From positions 1,240,001 through 1,304,000 of the forward strand of contig NZ_LLKN01000002.1 in NCBI RefSeq assembly GCF_002900095.1: a stretch of 64,000 bases of DNA, read 5' to 3'. The notes beneath the pieces were generated by a model. It worked only from the letters and a program-made list of their open reading frames with translations, was not told where the DNA came from and did no database searches. Made by a program: the position numbers and the translations under genes. Positions 25,265 through 33,444 of the stretch are shown piece after piece. Source of the stretch: Salegentibacter mishustinae (GTDB lineage: Bacteria > Bacteroidota > Bacteroidia > Flavobacteriales > Flavobacteriaceae). Every line of letters starts with the position of its first letter. Within the stretch, counting starts at the first letter, position 1.

Positions 25265-25535
25265 AATGGATACCTGAGTTTCTTTTATTACTGATCATTT
25301 TTGGAAATGCCCCGGTCATCTGTAGAAATTCCAGGAGCCGACTGATACGGTTTAACCCGATATACAAGAATGCATTAAAGAGCAGGGCGCTAATAATCAC
25401 ATCCAGACTGAAGGAGAAAATGATCACCATTAGGGACGCGATTATCGAAAGCATCATTAGCGCGAATAGGGGAAGGGAAAGTCCAAAGATGACGGCACCC
25501 TTGCGAATGTTCTTATAAGGACTATATTTTTTCAT
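25251..25535 (-). CDS. traF: Conjugative transposon protein TraF (DUF4133)
   Basis: 94 residues with two membrane helices (about 13-55) and the conserved YKNIRKGAVIFGL at the start, matching DUF4133, a VirB3-like inner-membrane component. It overlaps traG by 14 bases. Confidence 0.85.
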   Translation of the reverse strand: MKKYSPYKNIRKGAVIFGLSLPLFALMMLSIIASLMVIIFSFSLDVIISALLFNAFLYIGLNRISRLLEFLQMTGAFPKMISNKRNSGIHYEKD

Positions 25536-25581
25536 AAGTTTTCTTTTATGATTTCCAAATGTCGCTTAGCGACGGATTGAC

Positions 25582-25869
25582 CTAGACTACAATGGTGATC
25601 AAATAGGTGAAGATGCCTACCACAGCGCCTGCGATAAGAACAAAGACCAACACCCTGGTTATTCCTTTTTTCAAATCGGAGTTTTCCCCAAAGAAGTGGC
25701 CGGCATTAAAAAGAAAGCCGACTAAAAAGATGACTCCAAGGATGATTGGAAATATATTCCTTATAGTATCGGAAATATCGGCTACGGAATCTTCGATCCC
25801 ACCGATTTGCGCAAAAAGTGACGTGGATAGCAACAAGAAGAATGTTGACAGAAAGATTGATTTTTTCAT
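25582..25869 (-). CDS. traE: Conjugative transposon protein TraE (DUF4134)
   Basis: 95 residues with a signal peptide (SIFLSTFFLLLSTSLFAQ), two membrane helices and the DUF4134 pattern (GIEDSVADISDTIRNIFPIILGVIFLVGFLFNAGHFF). These small VirB2-like proteins are the probable pilin. It is the first tra gene of the minus-strand operon. Between traF and traE there is a small palindrome, GTCGCTTAGCGAC (about 25569-25581). Confidence 0.85.
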   Translation of the reverse strand: MKKSIFLSTFFLLLSTSLFAQIGGIEDSVADISDTIRNIFPIILGVIFLVGFLFNAGHFFGENSDLKKGITRVLVFVLIAGAVVGIFTYLITIVV

Positions 25870-26027
25870 AACGAAGGATTTTAAATTTTTGACTCGTTTT
25901 CGTTATGAGAAAATTAGAAATTTAATGACTTAAATAATTGGAAATCAATAATTTGTGAATAAAATATAATTTGTAGTTAATTGAATTTCAATACTTTCAT
26001 TTAGCATTAAATAATATTAGTTTTTGG

Positions 26028-26040
26028 AAGGGGGGTGTTG
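26028..26040. promoter_or_regulatory. G6-TGTT motif shared with the rteC upstream region
   Basis: AAGGGGGGTGTTG lies about 160 bases upstream of traE. The same 12 bases (AAGGGGGGTGTT) occur at 36306-36317, about 40 bases upstream of rteC. A shared site for an element regulator is possible; only two copies are seen. Confidence 0.35.
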
Positions 26041-26052
26041 ATAACTTAAAAT

Positions 26053-26268
26053 GTGGAAAGGGGAGATGGATACAAAAACGTCAATTTTGTGATTTTGTTC
26101 CTTCAACTATACATGGTTTTTGGACAAGAACCGGCAAATAGAAAACGAATTGATATTAATATTGGACACGGAGGAAAAGATTCCGGTGCCATCGGAATAA
26201 AAGGCATTAGTAATCGAGATGAAAATCACTATTACAATAGAACAGTTTGTATTGTGCAGTGGCTTTAG
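26053..26268 (+). pseudogene. Remnant of an N-acetylmuramoyl-L-alanine amidase
   Basis: The frame (GTG start, 71 codons) gives a signal-like segment (VNFVILFLQLYMVFGQ) followed by IDINIGHGGKDSGAIG, which is the first strand and zinc-His motif (HGGKDSGA) of amidase_3 enzymes. The frame then ends after ENHYYNRTVCIVQWL, so the other zinc ligands and the catalytic Glu of a ~180-residue domain are missing. A full amidase of this type is common in the tra region of Bacteroidota elements. The truncation lies at the left edge of the AT-rich defence insert, consistent with disruption by that insertion. Confidence 0.65.
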
Positions 26269-26595
26269 TAGTAGTTAAATATTTATTTAAAATTGAAGAA
26301 TTATGAAAGCGTTGTGGGCTGAAATTATGAAAGTTATAAATGATATCGTAGGCGAATTTAATAAGACTTCTATTTGCAGACACCGGTTAAAAGTTATAAT
26401 CTACAAAGCAGCCTTTTGGACTATAATTTTCCGTAATATCTAACTTTAGCTTTGGTTAAGGGCCAAAGTTTATGCTACATTTTTTGAAAAGAATTTTTAA
26501 AAGTTTCTTCTTCGATGTTAATGGAACCCTTTTTATAAGAGGAGAAGAAGCATGTGGTGTTTTAAAGTCTTAATATGCAACGTAGTAATCAATAT

Positions 26596-26682
26596 TAATT
26601 ACGATTTAATAGGTAAAAAACACGTTAAAACGAAAAATAATTACGATATGATGTTTTAATATTACATTTTTAGTTATATTTG
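26596..26682 (+). promoter_or_regulatory. Promoter and direct repeats upstream of the AAA ATPase gene
   Basis: A -7 box TATATTTG lies at 26675-26682, 32 bases before the ATG. Two direct copies of TAATTACGAT lie at 26596-26605 and 26638-26647. The ATPase has a C-terminal helix-turn-helix, so these could be its own binding sites. A -33 TTG is not obvious. Confidence 0.45.
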
Positions 26683-26713
26683 TAACGTAAACTAAAAATA
26701 ATATCACAGATAA

Positions 26714-27802
26714 ATGTATACAGAGCTTATTAAAATAATTGAAGGTGGTCTTAATCACAATCCAAAGAAAGTTGTCAGTTATTCTAAACACTTGGCCAAA
26801 AAGTTAAGAGAAGATGGAGCGGATAAACTTGCAGATAAGATTATGAAAACTATTGAAGGTTCAACAGGTATTCCTGTATATAAAGATCAATTATTTGATG
26901 CACCTGTAGATAATGATACAAGACTAAATATTGCTGACATTATTCTACCTCAAGATATAAAGTTAGATATTTTGCTTTCTGAAAGTATTCAAAACCCTGT
27001 GAATAATTTTATCTCTCTGGTTAATTCAAAAAATGAAATAGAAAGTAAGGGCCTGGAAATGAATTTATCATTATTGCTTTATGGCCCACCTGGATGTGGG
27101 AAAACAACATTAGCTAAGCATATTGCTAAAGAATTAGATATTCCTATAGTGATAGCTAGATTTGATTCTTTAATATCATCACTTTTAGGTAATACCGCAA
27201 AGAATATCAGAAAATTGTTTGATTATGCAAAAAGTAAACCATGCATATTATTTCTTGATGAGTTTGATGCAATTGCTAAAGCAAGAGACGATAATCATGA
27301 AACAGGTGAGTTAAAAAGGGTAATCAATAGTTTGCTTCAAAATATTGACGATTTTTTAGAAACAGGTATTCTAATTGCTGCTACAAATCATGAACAACTG
27401 TTAGATAGCGCCATTTGGAGAAGGTTTGAAAAGGTAATTAATGTAAACAAACCAAATTCAGACGAAATTAAGAACCTTATAGGGAGCTATTTTAATAAAG
27501 TAGACTCAAAACTAGATATTGAAGACAAGAAGTTTGATATGTTATCTTCTTATTTAAATGATTTCTCACACTCTGAAATAATTAAGATTATAAATAGTGC
27601 CTTTTACAATTCAATTATTAAAAACAAAGAATTTGAATATGATGAAATTTTTTCTGAATACTTCAAATACAAACACAACAATAGGTTTACGCCAGAAGAA
27701 ATGATACGTTTTTTAAATGAGAGTCATATACCTCAAAAACAAATTGCCAGTTACCTTGATATTTCAATAAGACAAGTGAGAAACGCATTAAATGTAGAAT
27801 AA
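26714..27802 (+). CDS. AAA+ ATPase, IetA-like (defence/stability pair with the following subtilase)
   Basis: 362 residues: N-terminal helical region, then an AAA+ core with Walker A GPPGCGKT (124-131), Walker B ILFLDEFD (178-185), sensor 1 AATN (222-225) and an arginine-rich WRRFEK just after it. The C-terminus is a small helix-turn-helix (IPQKQIASYLDISIRQVRNAL). The next gene starts two bases after its stop and encodes a subtilisin-like protease. This pairing is that of IetA-IetS, described in Agrobacterium as a plasmid stability/incompatibility pair with IetS as toxin and IetA as antitoxin, and reported as an anti-phage system. It is AT-rich compared with the surrounding tra and mob genes. 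Confidence 0.8.
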   Translation: MYTELIKIIEGGLNHNPKKVVSYSKHLAKKLREDGADKLADKIMKTIEGSTGIPVYKDQLFDAPVDNDTRLNIADIILPQDIKLDILLSESIQNPVNNFISLVNSKNEIESKGLEMNLSLLLYGPPGCGKTTLAKHIAKELDIPIVIARFDSLISSLLGNTAKNIRKLFDYAKSKPCILFLDEFDAIAKARDDNHETGELKRVINSLLQNIDDFLETGILIAATNHEQLLDSAIWRRFEKVINVNKPNSDEIKNLIGSYFNKVDSKLDIEDKKFDMLSSYLNDFSHSEIIKIINSAFYNSIIKNKEFEYDEIFSEYFKYKHNNRFTPEEMIRFLNESHIPQKQIASYLDISIRQVRNALNVE

Positions 27803-27803
27803 G

Positions 27804-30491
27804 ATGGCAAAAAAGAATTTACCTATAAAGTTATTTCAAAAAAGGGAAAAAACTGATGATAGAAGAGTCGAAGGTGGGGGTGGTGATTCAATACCAAAAT
27901 GGCAACTCGAAGGAGAAGAGCTTTCAGCAAGAGCTCAGAGTCTTTTAGAACCGCTAAATGAGTTAAATATAATTTTTAAAACTCGTGATAATACAAGGAG
28001 TTTTATTCCTGCAACTTTACGTGTAGATATTGATGATTTAGCTATTGCAAAAACTCATAGAAAAGACATTCAGAAGTTGTTCAACGGTCGGTATACTAAA
28101 AATAATATTATTGGTTTTATAGATTCTAATAGTGCTATTGTAAAAGTAGATAATATTGAAGATAGCAACGCTATAAGAAGGAATATCAAAAATTATCACA
28201 GTAACCCTAAAGCGGTTTCTGCTGTAGAGACTATTGAAATATATGAACCATTTATTGTAGATTTTGAAGAGAATGAAACTGTAAAAATTTCGCTGATAGA
28301 TTTTCTAAACTATGAAGTAAATAACGCAGTTAAGCGATCATTCGAAAAATACTGTGAGCAAAAAAACGTAAATATTATAGAAACAAATTACTCGTCAGGC
28401 TTAATCATTTTTAAAATCAAAAATGCAACTAAAGCACAATTAGATAGTATTAGTGATTTTGAAGCCTTAGAATCTATAACGTTTATGCCAAAATATAGCG
28501 TGGGTATGGATCTTTTGGAAACAACGGAAGCACTTGATATTAAGGAACCCATTAAGGATGAAAAATATCCTATTGTTGGAGTTCTTGATTCTGGTATCTC
28601 GAAAAATAAGTATCTAAAACCTTGGCTTTTGGATAGAAATTATTCGTCATATCCAAAAGAATTAATAGATCCAACTCACGGTTCTTGTGTTTCTAGTATT
28701 ATTATATATGGTGATGAATTGGAAGGGCTAAACTGGACAGGTAATTCTGGGTGTAAACTTTTTGACGCAACTGTATTTCCTGATGAAAAAAAAGAAAGAA
28801 TAGATGAGGATGAGTTAGTTCTAAATATTAGAACAGCAATAAAGAATAATTCTGATATTAAAATTTGGAATCTTTCCTTAGGTACAGCATCTGAATCGGA
28901 TTTAAGTGATTTTTCAGATTTTGGAAAAGCCTTAGATGATATTCAAATATCAAATGATGTGATTATTTGTAAGTCTACTGGAAATTGTAGAAACTTTGAG
29001 AAAGGTTTTCCTAAAAGTAGAGTTGCTCGGTCTGGTGACTCAATGAGGTCACTAGTTGTAGGCTCAATAACACATTCCAAAAATGAGAGTGATATTGCAG
29101 AAATAAATCATCCATCACCTTTTACTAGAATTGGTCCAGGTCCTGCTAATAGTATTAAACCAGATTTAGTCTCATATGGTGGCAATGCTGGAATGCATGA
29201 AGGGAGAAGAATTGAAAACGGCGTTAAAGCTATTGCAGCAGATGGCAGTTCTGTAAAAATAATTGGAACTAGTTTTTCAACACCAAGAGTAACTTCGCTA
29301 TTGTCAGAATTAAATTTTAAAGTAAAAGAAAACTTTAATCCAACTTTATTAAAAGCATTAGCTATTCATTCAGCTAAATATCCTTCAGGTGTAAATTTTA
29401 CGATAGGCGAAAAGGTGAATCAAATGGGTTTTGGTGTAGCCTCTTCAGCAGACGAGATTATCTATAATGACCCGCACGAGATTACTTTGGTATTGCAGGA
29501 GAACATTAATAAAGGTGAATTTATCGAGATACTTGATTTTCCTTTTCCAGAAAGTTTGATTAACGACGACGGCTTCTTTTATGGTGAAATTAAAATAACA
29601 TTGGTAGCGCAACCTGTATTAAGAGAAAAACAAGGAGCTGAATATTGTCAATCACATTTAAAATTACGATTTGGTACTTATGATGATATAAAAAATAGAG
29701 ATACAACTAAAGCAAATATTCTAAATCCAATAGGGCCCGGTGATCCAAAAAATGTAATACTAGATTCTAATTACGGTAGCGTATATAAAAAAGATACCTC
29801 TAGCGATTATGCTAGAGAAAGAATGCTTTTAAACTATGGTAAAAAATACCAACCTATTAAAAAACATTCTATTAATCTTGATGAAATGACTGCATCTAGA
29901 CAAAGAGATAGTTTGGCAGCGGGAAGAAAATGGTTTGCTGAGATAAGAGGAATTTATCGCGATTTTGCTCTAACAAGATCTGAAGAAGATGGAGAAATTT
30001 TAAATCAAGATTTTACTTTAATAATAACTATTAGAGATACCAAAGGAGAACAGCAAGTTTATAACGAAGTGTCTAGATTATTGGCGGATAGAAACTTTCT
30101 CCACTCTAATATAAAAATAAGGGAAGAAATCCGAATAGAGGTTGATTCTTCAGTAGGTGCAGAAGTAGTAGATGATGAGCTACAACTTTGGGAAATTGAA
30201 GCAATTAAAAGAGCTGAAATACTCATGAATATAGCCCACCCTGATTTAGAGAATAATACCTTGATTTTCGAATATGATATTGATAATCAAATTGAAGGAT
30301 TCACAGCAAACGACTTAGACACGTTATCTAAATATTTAGAAAATCAAGTTGAGAAAGTAGCAATTAATTATATGCCATTAGATGAAGAAATTAGAAAAAT
30401 GGAAATTAATAAATTGGATAGTAATAAATTAATACAATCTGGTATCAATGATAATATAGATAAACTATTAATGCTAGGTTGGGTAAGATAA
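27804..30491 (+). CDS. Subtilisin-like (S8) serine protease, IetS-like
   Basis: 895 residues with no signal peptide, so probably cytosolic. The catalytic triad can be read: Asp262 in VGVLDSG, His292 in DPTHGSCVSS and Ser490 in GTSFSTP, with Asn394 (STGNC) as oxyanion residue. The first ~250 residues and the last ~330 are extra domains; the C-terminal part ends in an acidic helical region (DKLLMLGWVR). This three-part layout fits IetS. It is translationally close to the AAA+ gene (two-base gap), as in the known toxin-antitoxin or defence pair. The trigger and substrate are unknown. Confidence 0.82.
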   Translation: MAKKNLPIKLFQKREKTDDRRVEGGGGDSIPKWQLEGEELSARAQSLLEPLNELNIIFKTRDNTRSFIPATLRVDIDDLAIAKTHRKDIQKLFNGRYTKNNIIGFIDSNSAIVKVDNIEDSNAIRRNIKNYHSNPKAVSAVETIEIYEPFIVDFEENETVKISLIDFLNYEVNNAVKRSFEKYCEQKNVNIIETNYSSGLIIFKIKNATKAQLDSISDFEALESITFMPKYSVGMDLLETTEALDIKEPIKDEKYPIVGVLDSGISKNKYLKPWLLDRNYSSYPKELIDPTHGSCVSSIIIYGDELEGLNWTGNSGCKLFDATVFPDEKKERIDEDELVLNIRTAIKNNSDIKIWNLSLGTASESDLSDFSDFGKALDDIQISNDVIICKSTGNCRNFEKGFPKSRVARSGDSMRSLVVGSITHSKNESDIAEINHPSPFTRIGPGPANSIKPDLVSYGGNAGMHEGRRIENGVKAIAADGSSVKIIGTSFSTPRVTSLLSELNFKVKENFNPTLLKALAIHSAKYPSGVNFTIGEKVNQMGFGVASSADEIIYNDPHEITLVLQENINKGEFIEILDFPFPESLINDDGFFYGEIKITLVAQPVLREKQGAEYCQSHLKLRFGTYDDIKNRDTTKANILNPIGPGDPKNVILDSNYGSVYKKDTSSDYARERMLLNYGKKYQPIKKHSINLDEMTASRQRDSLAAGRKWFAEIRGIYRDFALTRSEEDGEILNQDFTLIITIRDTKGEQQVYNEVSRLLADRNFLHSNIKIREEIRIEVDSSVGAEVVDDELQLWEIEAIKRAEILMNIAHPDLENNTLIFEYDIDNQIEGFTANDLDTLSKYLENQVEKVAINYMPLDEEIRKMEINKLDSNKLIQSGINDNIDKLLMLGWVR

Positions 30492-30535
30492 TATATGTTT
30501 AATCTTAAAAATATGAGCCGATAAGAGAAATAAAA

Positions 30536-30569
30536 AATCCAATCTATTGCTTGAACAATAAATTGGATT
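30536..30569. terminator. Hairpin after the subtilase gene
   Basis: AATCCAAT (30536-30543) pairs with ATTGGATT (30562-30569), with an inner ATTG/CAAT pair. No good T-run follows on the plus strand, so read-through into the ubiquitin-like cassette is possible. Confidence 0.4.
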
Positions 30570-30634
30570 ATAAAATGGGATTTAAAGTTTTGACGGACTC
30601 TATAATATAAGGCTTATCTACCTTATAACTCCCT

Positions 30635-30737
30635 TTGTACTGTACTACAATGGTAATACTTTTTTAAATATTACACAAGTTTTGTTGTCAGATACGTCAA
30701 AACAGTAACCGTTCTCATACTGAGAATAAATGAGAAC
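30635..30737 (+). promoter_or_regulatory. Promoter and inverted repeat upstream of the ubiquitin-like cassette
   Basis: A -33 TTG (30635-30637) and a -7-like TACTTTTT (30657-30664) are 19 bases apart. Downstream, GTTCTCAT (30711-30718) and ATGAGAAC (30730-30737) form a perfect inverted repeat, with a further TGAGAA copy between them. The frame's first ATG (30730) lies inside this repeat, which argues for the later start at 30763. Confidence 0.5.
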
Positions 30738-30762
30738 ATTAATATTTAATATAATTATTACA

Positions 30763-31206
30763 ATGAAAAATTTTATTTACAAAGTTAACAGAAAGAAATT
30801 TGAGACAGTTAACACAATTATTACAGGAAAAGAAATTTTAGAAAATGCAAATTTGTTGCCTGTAGAAGATTACGAATTATTAATTAAGGTAAACGAAAAA
30901 GGTTTCGAACCAGTTCAATTAAATGAAGAAATTGATTTAAAAGGAGCTGGAATTGAAGGTTTTTTTGCTAAACCTTATAAGAAGCTAATAATTTATGTTG
31001 ATGACGAACCTGTTGAAGTTGATGAATGTTTTATGACACCAAATGAAATACTAACTGCTGCTGGGAAAAATGCTAATGGTTTTTATTTAAAACAAATTAG
31101 AGGACATAAGGAAGTTAGTTACAAGAATGACAGAGAGCATAAAATTGCCATTAAAAATGGTTTAAAATTTAGTTCGTGTAAACTTGAACCTACAACTGTT
31201 TCATAG
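30763..31206 (+). CDS. Tandem ubiquitin-like (multiubiquitin, PF14452-type) protein
   Basis: 147 residues from the ATG at 30763. Two similar beta-grasp halves can be seen: residues 2-73 (FIYKVNRKKFETVNTIITG KEIL through KPYKKL, with a TGKEIL helix) and 74-147 (LIIYVDDEPVEVDECFMTPNEIL and onward). The pattern strand-strand-helix start (T-G/P-x-E-I-L) repeats in both. These are the multiubiquitin proteins that travel with E2-like and E1-JAB genes in bacterial ubiquitin-like conjugation operons. The C-terminus ends in KLEPTTVS with no Gly-Gly, so either the tail is processed or the last residue is attached directly. It is the first gene of a three-gene cassette. Confidence 0.82.
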   Translation: MKNFIYKVNRKKFETVNTIITGKEILENANLLPVEDYELLIKVNEKGFEPVQLNEEIDLKGAGIEGFFAKPYKKLIIYVDDEPVEVDECFMTPNEILTAAGKNANGFYLKQIRGHKEVSYKNDREHKIAIKNGLKFSSCKLEPTTVS

Positions 31207-31208
31207 TT

Positions 31209-31568
31209 ATGGGAAATCAAGGGTTAATGAGTCAGTTGCAAAACAAAGGGCTCGAAACTTGGATGCACACAAATAACTTTGTGTGCTTCAAGTTTATCGT
31301 ACCAATAGGAAGATTTAAAGGACAAGAAATTGAAATCGCTTTACAAGGTCAACAATTTCCAATGTTACCGCCTTCAGGTCCACATATAAAACCGCATTTA
31401 CTTCCTATTACTGGGGGTGGAGGCACACATCCTTATGGTGGAATACACGACAGAAAAGTTCCTACACAAGAATATCAGTATTGGAGTAGACCATTTAAAG
31501 GCTGGACTTCTGGTATGACTGCAGATGATTATTTAGCATTTTTAAGAACATTATTGGATTTCGAATGA
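31209..31568 (+). CDS. E2-like conjugating protein (Prok-E2 family E type) without a visible catalytic Cys
   Basis: 119 residues. The strand NNFVCFKFIVPIGRFKGQEIEIAL followed by QQFPMLPPSGP matches the E2 strand 3-4 and YPxxPP loop. GTHPYGG stands where E2 enzymes have HPN and EYQYWSRPF where they have the W-x-P loop, and a C-terminal helix (MTADDYLAFLRTLL) follows. The only Cys is residue 26, inside the early strand and not after the HP motif where ubiquitin E2s keep it. This suggests either another catalytic residue (Ser or His in the HDRKVPTQEYQYWS stretch) or direct transfer from E1. Two bases separate it from the ubiquitin-like gene, and it overlaps the E1-JAB gene by four bases. Confidence 0.72.
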   Translation: MGNQGLMSQLQNKGLETWMHTNNFVCFKFIVPIGRFKGQEIEIALQGQQFPMLPPSGPHIKPHLLPITGGGGTHPYGGIHDRKVPTQEYQYWSRPFKGWTSGMTADDYLAFLRTLLDFE

Positions 31569-33055
31569 AGTATAGTATAACAATGACAGAAAATGTCAAT
31601 AGGATATTTTTTGAGCACCTCATTCGAGAGGATGGTCAAGAAGATTTATGCTTTGCTTTTTATAAATTATCTTCTGGTAAATCACGAAAAACAGGAGTGA
31701 TTAATGAAGTAATTTTACCAGAATTTGGAGACAGAAATGTACACGGAAATGTAAGTTTTAATTCAGCTTATTTTGATAAAGTCACATCTTATGCTTTAGC
31801 TAATAATTTTGGTATCTGTTTTATACATAGTCATCCTTATCCAGGTTGGCAAGGAATGAGCTTTGATGACATAGAGGCAGAGAAAATGTTAGCTCCAAGA
31901 GTTAAGGCCGTAACAGGATTACCTCTAGTTGGTATGACAATTGGGACAGATAATTATTGGAGTGCACGCTTTTGGATAAAAGAAACTCCAAATACTTATG
32001 AGAGATATTGGTGTGAATCTGTAAGGGTAGTAGGGAAGTCCCTAAAAACCTATTTCTGTGATGATATTTTTCCAAAGTCTAATTTCGGAGAAGAGTTTAA
32101 ACGTACTATTTCATCTTGGGGGGATTTAAAACAACATGAAATTTCTAGGTTAAAAATCGGAATAGTAGGATTAGGTAGTGTGGGTTCTATAGTTGCTGAA
32201 GCTATTATAAGGACAGGAATAAGGAATTTAACACTTATCGATTTTGATCTAGTAGAATTGAAAAATTTAGATAGATTATTAGCAATAAATAGAGTTGATA
32301 TTGGAAAATTTAAAGTAGATGTTCAAAAAGAGCGTTTTTTAAAAACTGAACTCATTTCAGATTTAAGTATTAATGCTGTTCCGTATAGTATTACTGAAAA
32401 AGAAGGACAAGAAGCAGCTCTTGATTGTGATATTTTATTTTCCTGTGTAGATATGCCTTTACCAAGATATGCTTTAGATTGCTTGTCATTTGCAAATTTA
32501 ATTCCAGTAATTGATGGTGGAATTGATACAAATCCAAAGGATGATTTATCAAATATTGACCAAGCAAGATGGAAGACTCACACAATAGGACCTGAAAGAA
32601 TATGTATGCAATGTTTAGGTCAATATAAACCTGAAGATGCTGCATTGGAAATATCAGGAGAGTTGGATAATCCGAATTATATTAAAGGATTACCAAAGAA
32701 TCATTTTATTAATAGAGGTGAAAATGTTTTTGGTTTTAGTTTGAGTTTAGCAGGAATGGAAATACAACAATTCTTATCCTTGATTTTGAAACCAAGAGGA
32801 ATTAATTATGGTCCGAAAGAAATGGATTTCAATACAGGGAATATAGATTTCGATTTTGAAAATGAATGCAGACAAGATTGTGCAATTTCTCAAGGTTTAC
32901 TTGGTTGTGCAGATGAATTGAATAAAACTTTGATAATAAAACATTTAGGAGCAGAAAATAATAGAATGAAACATGAAAATTCCATAGTAAATAAAAAGAA
33001 CAAAGGATTTTATACATTTTTCAAAGAATCTATAAATTCCTTGTTTAGTTTTTAA
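31565..33055 (+). CDS. JAB protease-E1 (ThiF) fusion of a ubiquitin-like conjugation cassette
   Basis: 496 residues. The N-terminal JAB/JAMM domain carries IHSHPYPGWQGMSFDD: His88, His90, Ser99 and Asp102 are the metal and catalytic pattern of ubiquitin-like isopeptidases. From about 197 an E1/ThiF adenylation domain follows: GLGSVG (202-207), LIDFDLVELKNLDR (226-237) and SCVDMPLPRYALD (294 and on). Zinc-type Cys pairs are CMQC (347-350) and CRQDC near the end. Cys294 is a possible thioester Cys. One polypeptide thus joins the activating and removing enzymes of the tandem ubiquitin-like protein. Similar operons (Bil and multiubiquitin types) are linked to phage defence. Confidence 0.85.
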   Translation: MKYSITMTENVNRIFFEHLIREDGQEDLCFAFYKLSSGKSRKTGVINEVILPEFGDRNVHGNVSFNSAYFDKVTSYALANNFGICFIHSHPYPGWQGMSFDDIEAEKMLAPRVKAVTGLPLVGMTIGTDNYWSARFWIKETPNTYERYWCESVRVVGKSLKTYFCDDIFPKSNFGEEFKRTISSWGDLKQHEISRLKIGIVGLGSVGSIVAEAIIRTGIRNLTLIDFDLVELKNLDRLLAINRVDIGKFKVDVQKERFLKTELISDLSINAVPYSITEKEGQEAALDCDILFSCVDMPLPRYALDCLSFANLIPVIDGGIDTNPKDDLSNIDQARWKTHTIGPERICMQCLGQYKPEDAALEISGELDNPNYIKGLPKNHFINRGENVFGFSLSLAGMEIQQFLSLILKPRGINYGPKEMDFNTGNIDFDFENECRQDCAISQGLLGCADELNKTLIIKHLGAENNRMKHENSIVNKKNKGFYTFFKESINSLFSF

Positions 33056-33063
33056 TTTTTTTA

Positions 33064-33104
33064 GCTGCATATAGTGAGTCGTTATTTCAAAAGCTATTTG
33101 CAGC
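33064..33104 (+). terminator. Terminator after the ubiquitin-like cassette
   Basis: GCTGCATATAG (33064-33074) pairs with CTATTTGCAGC (33094-33104), one mismatch in eleven, followed by a T-rich stretch (CTTTAATTTTTGTTTC). Confidence 0.7.
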
Positions 33105-33444
33105 CTTTAATTTTTGTTTCTTTTGTTTTAAGGCAAAAGATAATTTGGAATAAAAAAAGATTAATTGAAGTTCTTCCTATAAAATGTGCTTAGTGTCGAT
33201 TTTATTAATCCTGGATTTAGTTTTACTGCTAATTTCCTTAATTGAGTTTGTAATAGAAAAGCTTCACAAATATTTTGAATTATTAAAGTATGGAGGATTT
33301 CCTTTAAATTTTTCTTCTTCATTATTCCAAAAAAAAGCACCTGACAACTTGATTTCCAGGTTTTTTCGCTCCAAAAAAAGCCGTGTCTTAAATTTGCTTG
33401 GTAATCTTGCTCATAAATATTCAATAATCCATTAGAATCTATAT
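33105..33444. other. Gap at the right edge of the defence insert
   Basis: Two short overlapping frames on opposite strands (33161-33424 minus and 33184-33435 plus) have no family features. The minus-strand one (MNIYEQDYQANLRHGFFWSEKT...) could be a remnant, but I would not call it. The insert appears to end here, since the next genes are again element backbone. Confidence 0.4.

Larger units (their letters stand above)
25870..26713. other. Gap upstream of traE: AT-rich junction of the defence insert
   Basis: This stretch holds the traE leader side, a G6 motif (26028-26040), an amidase remnant and the promoter of the ATPase gene. A 46-codon frame at 26303-26443 (MKALWAEIMKVINDIVGEF...) has an ordinary start and could be a small gene, but nothing supports it further. 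A weak hairpin (CTTTGG...GCCAAAG) lies near 26450-26470. The change from the tra genes to AT-rich sequence near 25.9 kb marks one edge of the inserted cargo. Confidence 0.5.

Noticed and set aside
33161-33424. Minus-strand 87-codon frame after the ubiquitin-like cassette
   Set aside because: Overlaps an equally long plus-strand frame and shows no domain or neighbour logic.
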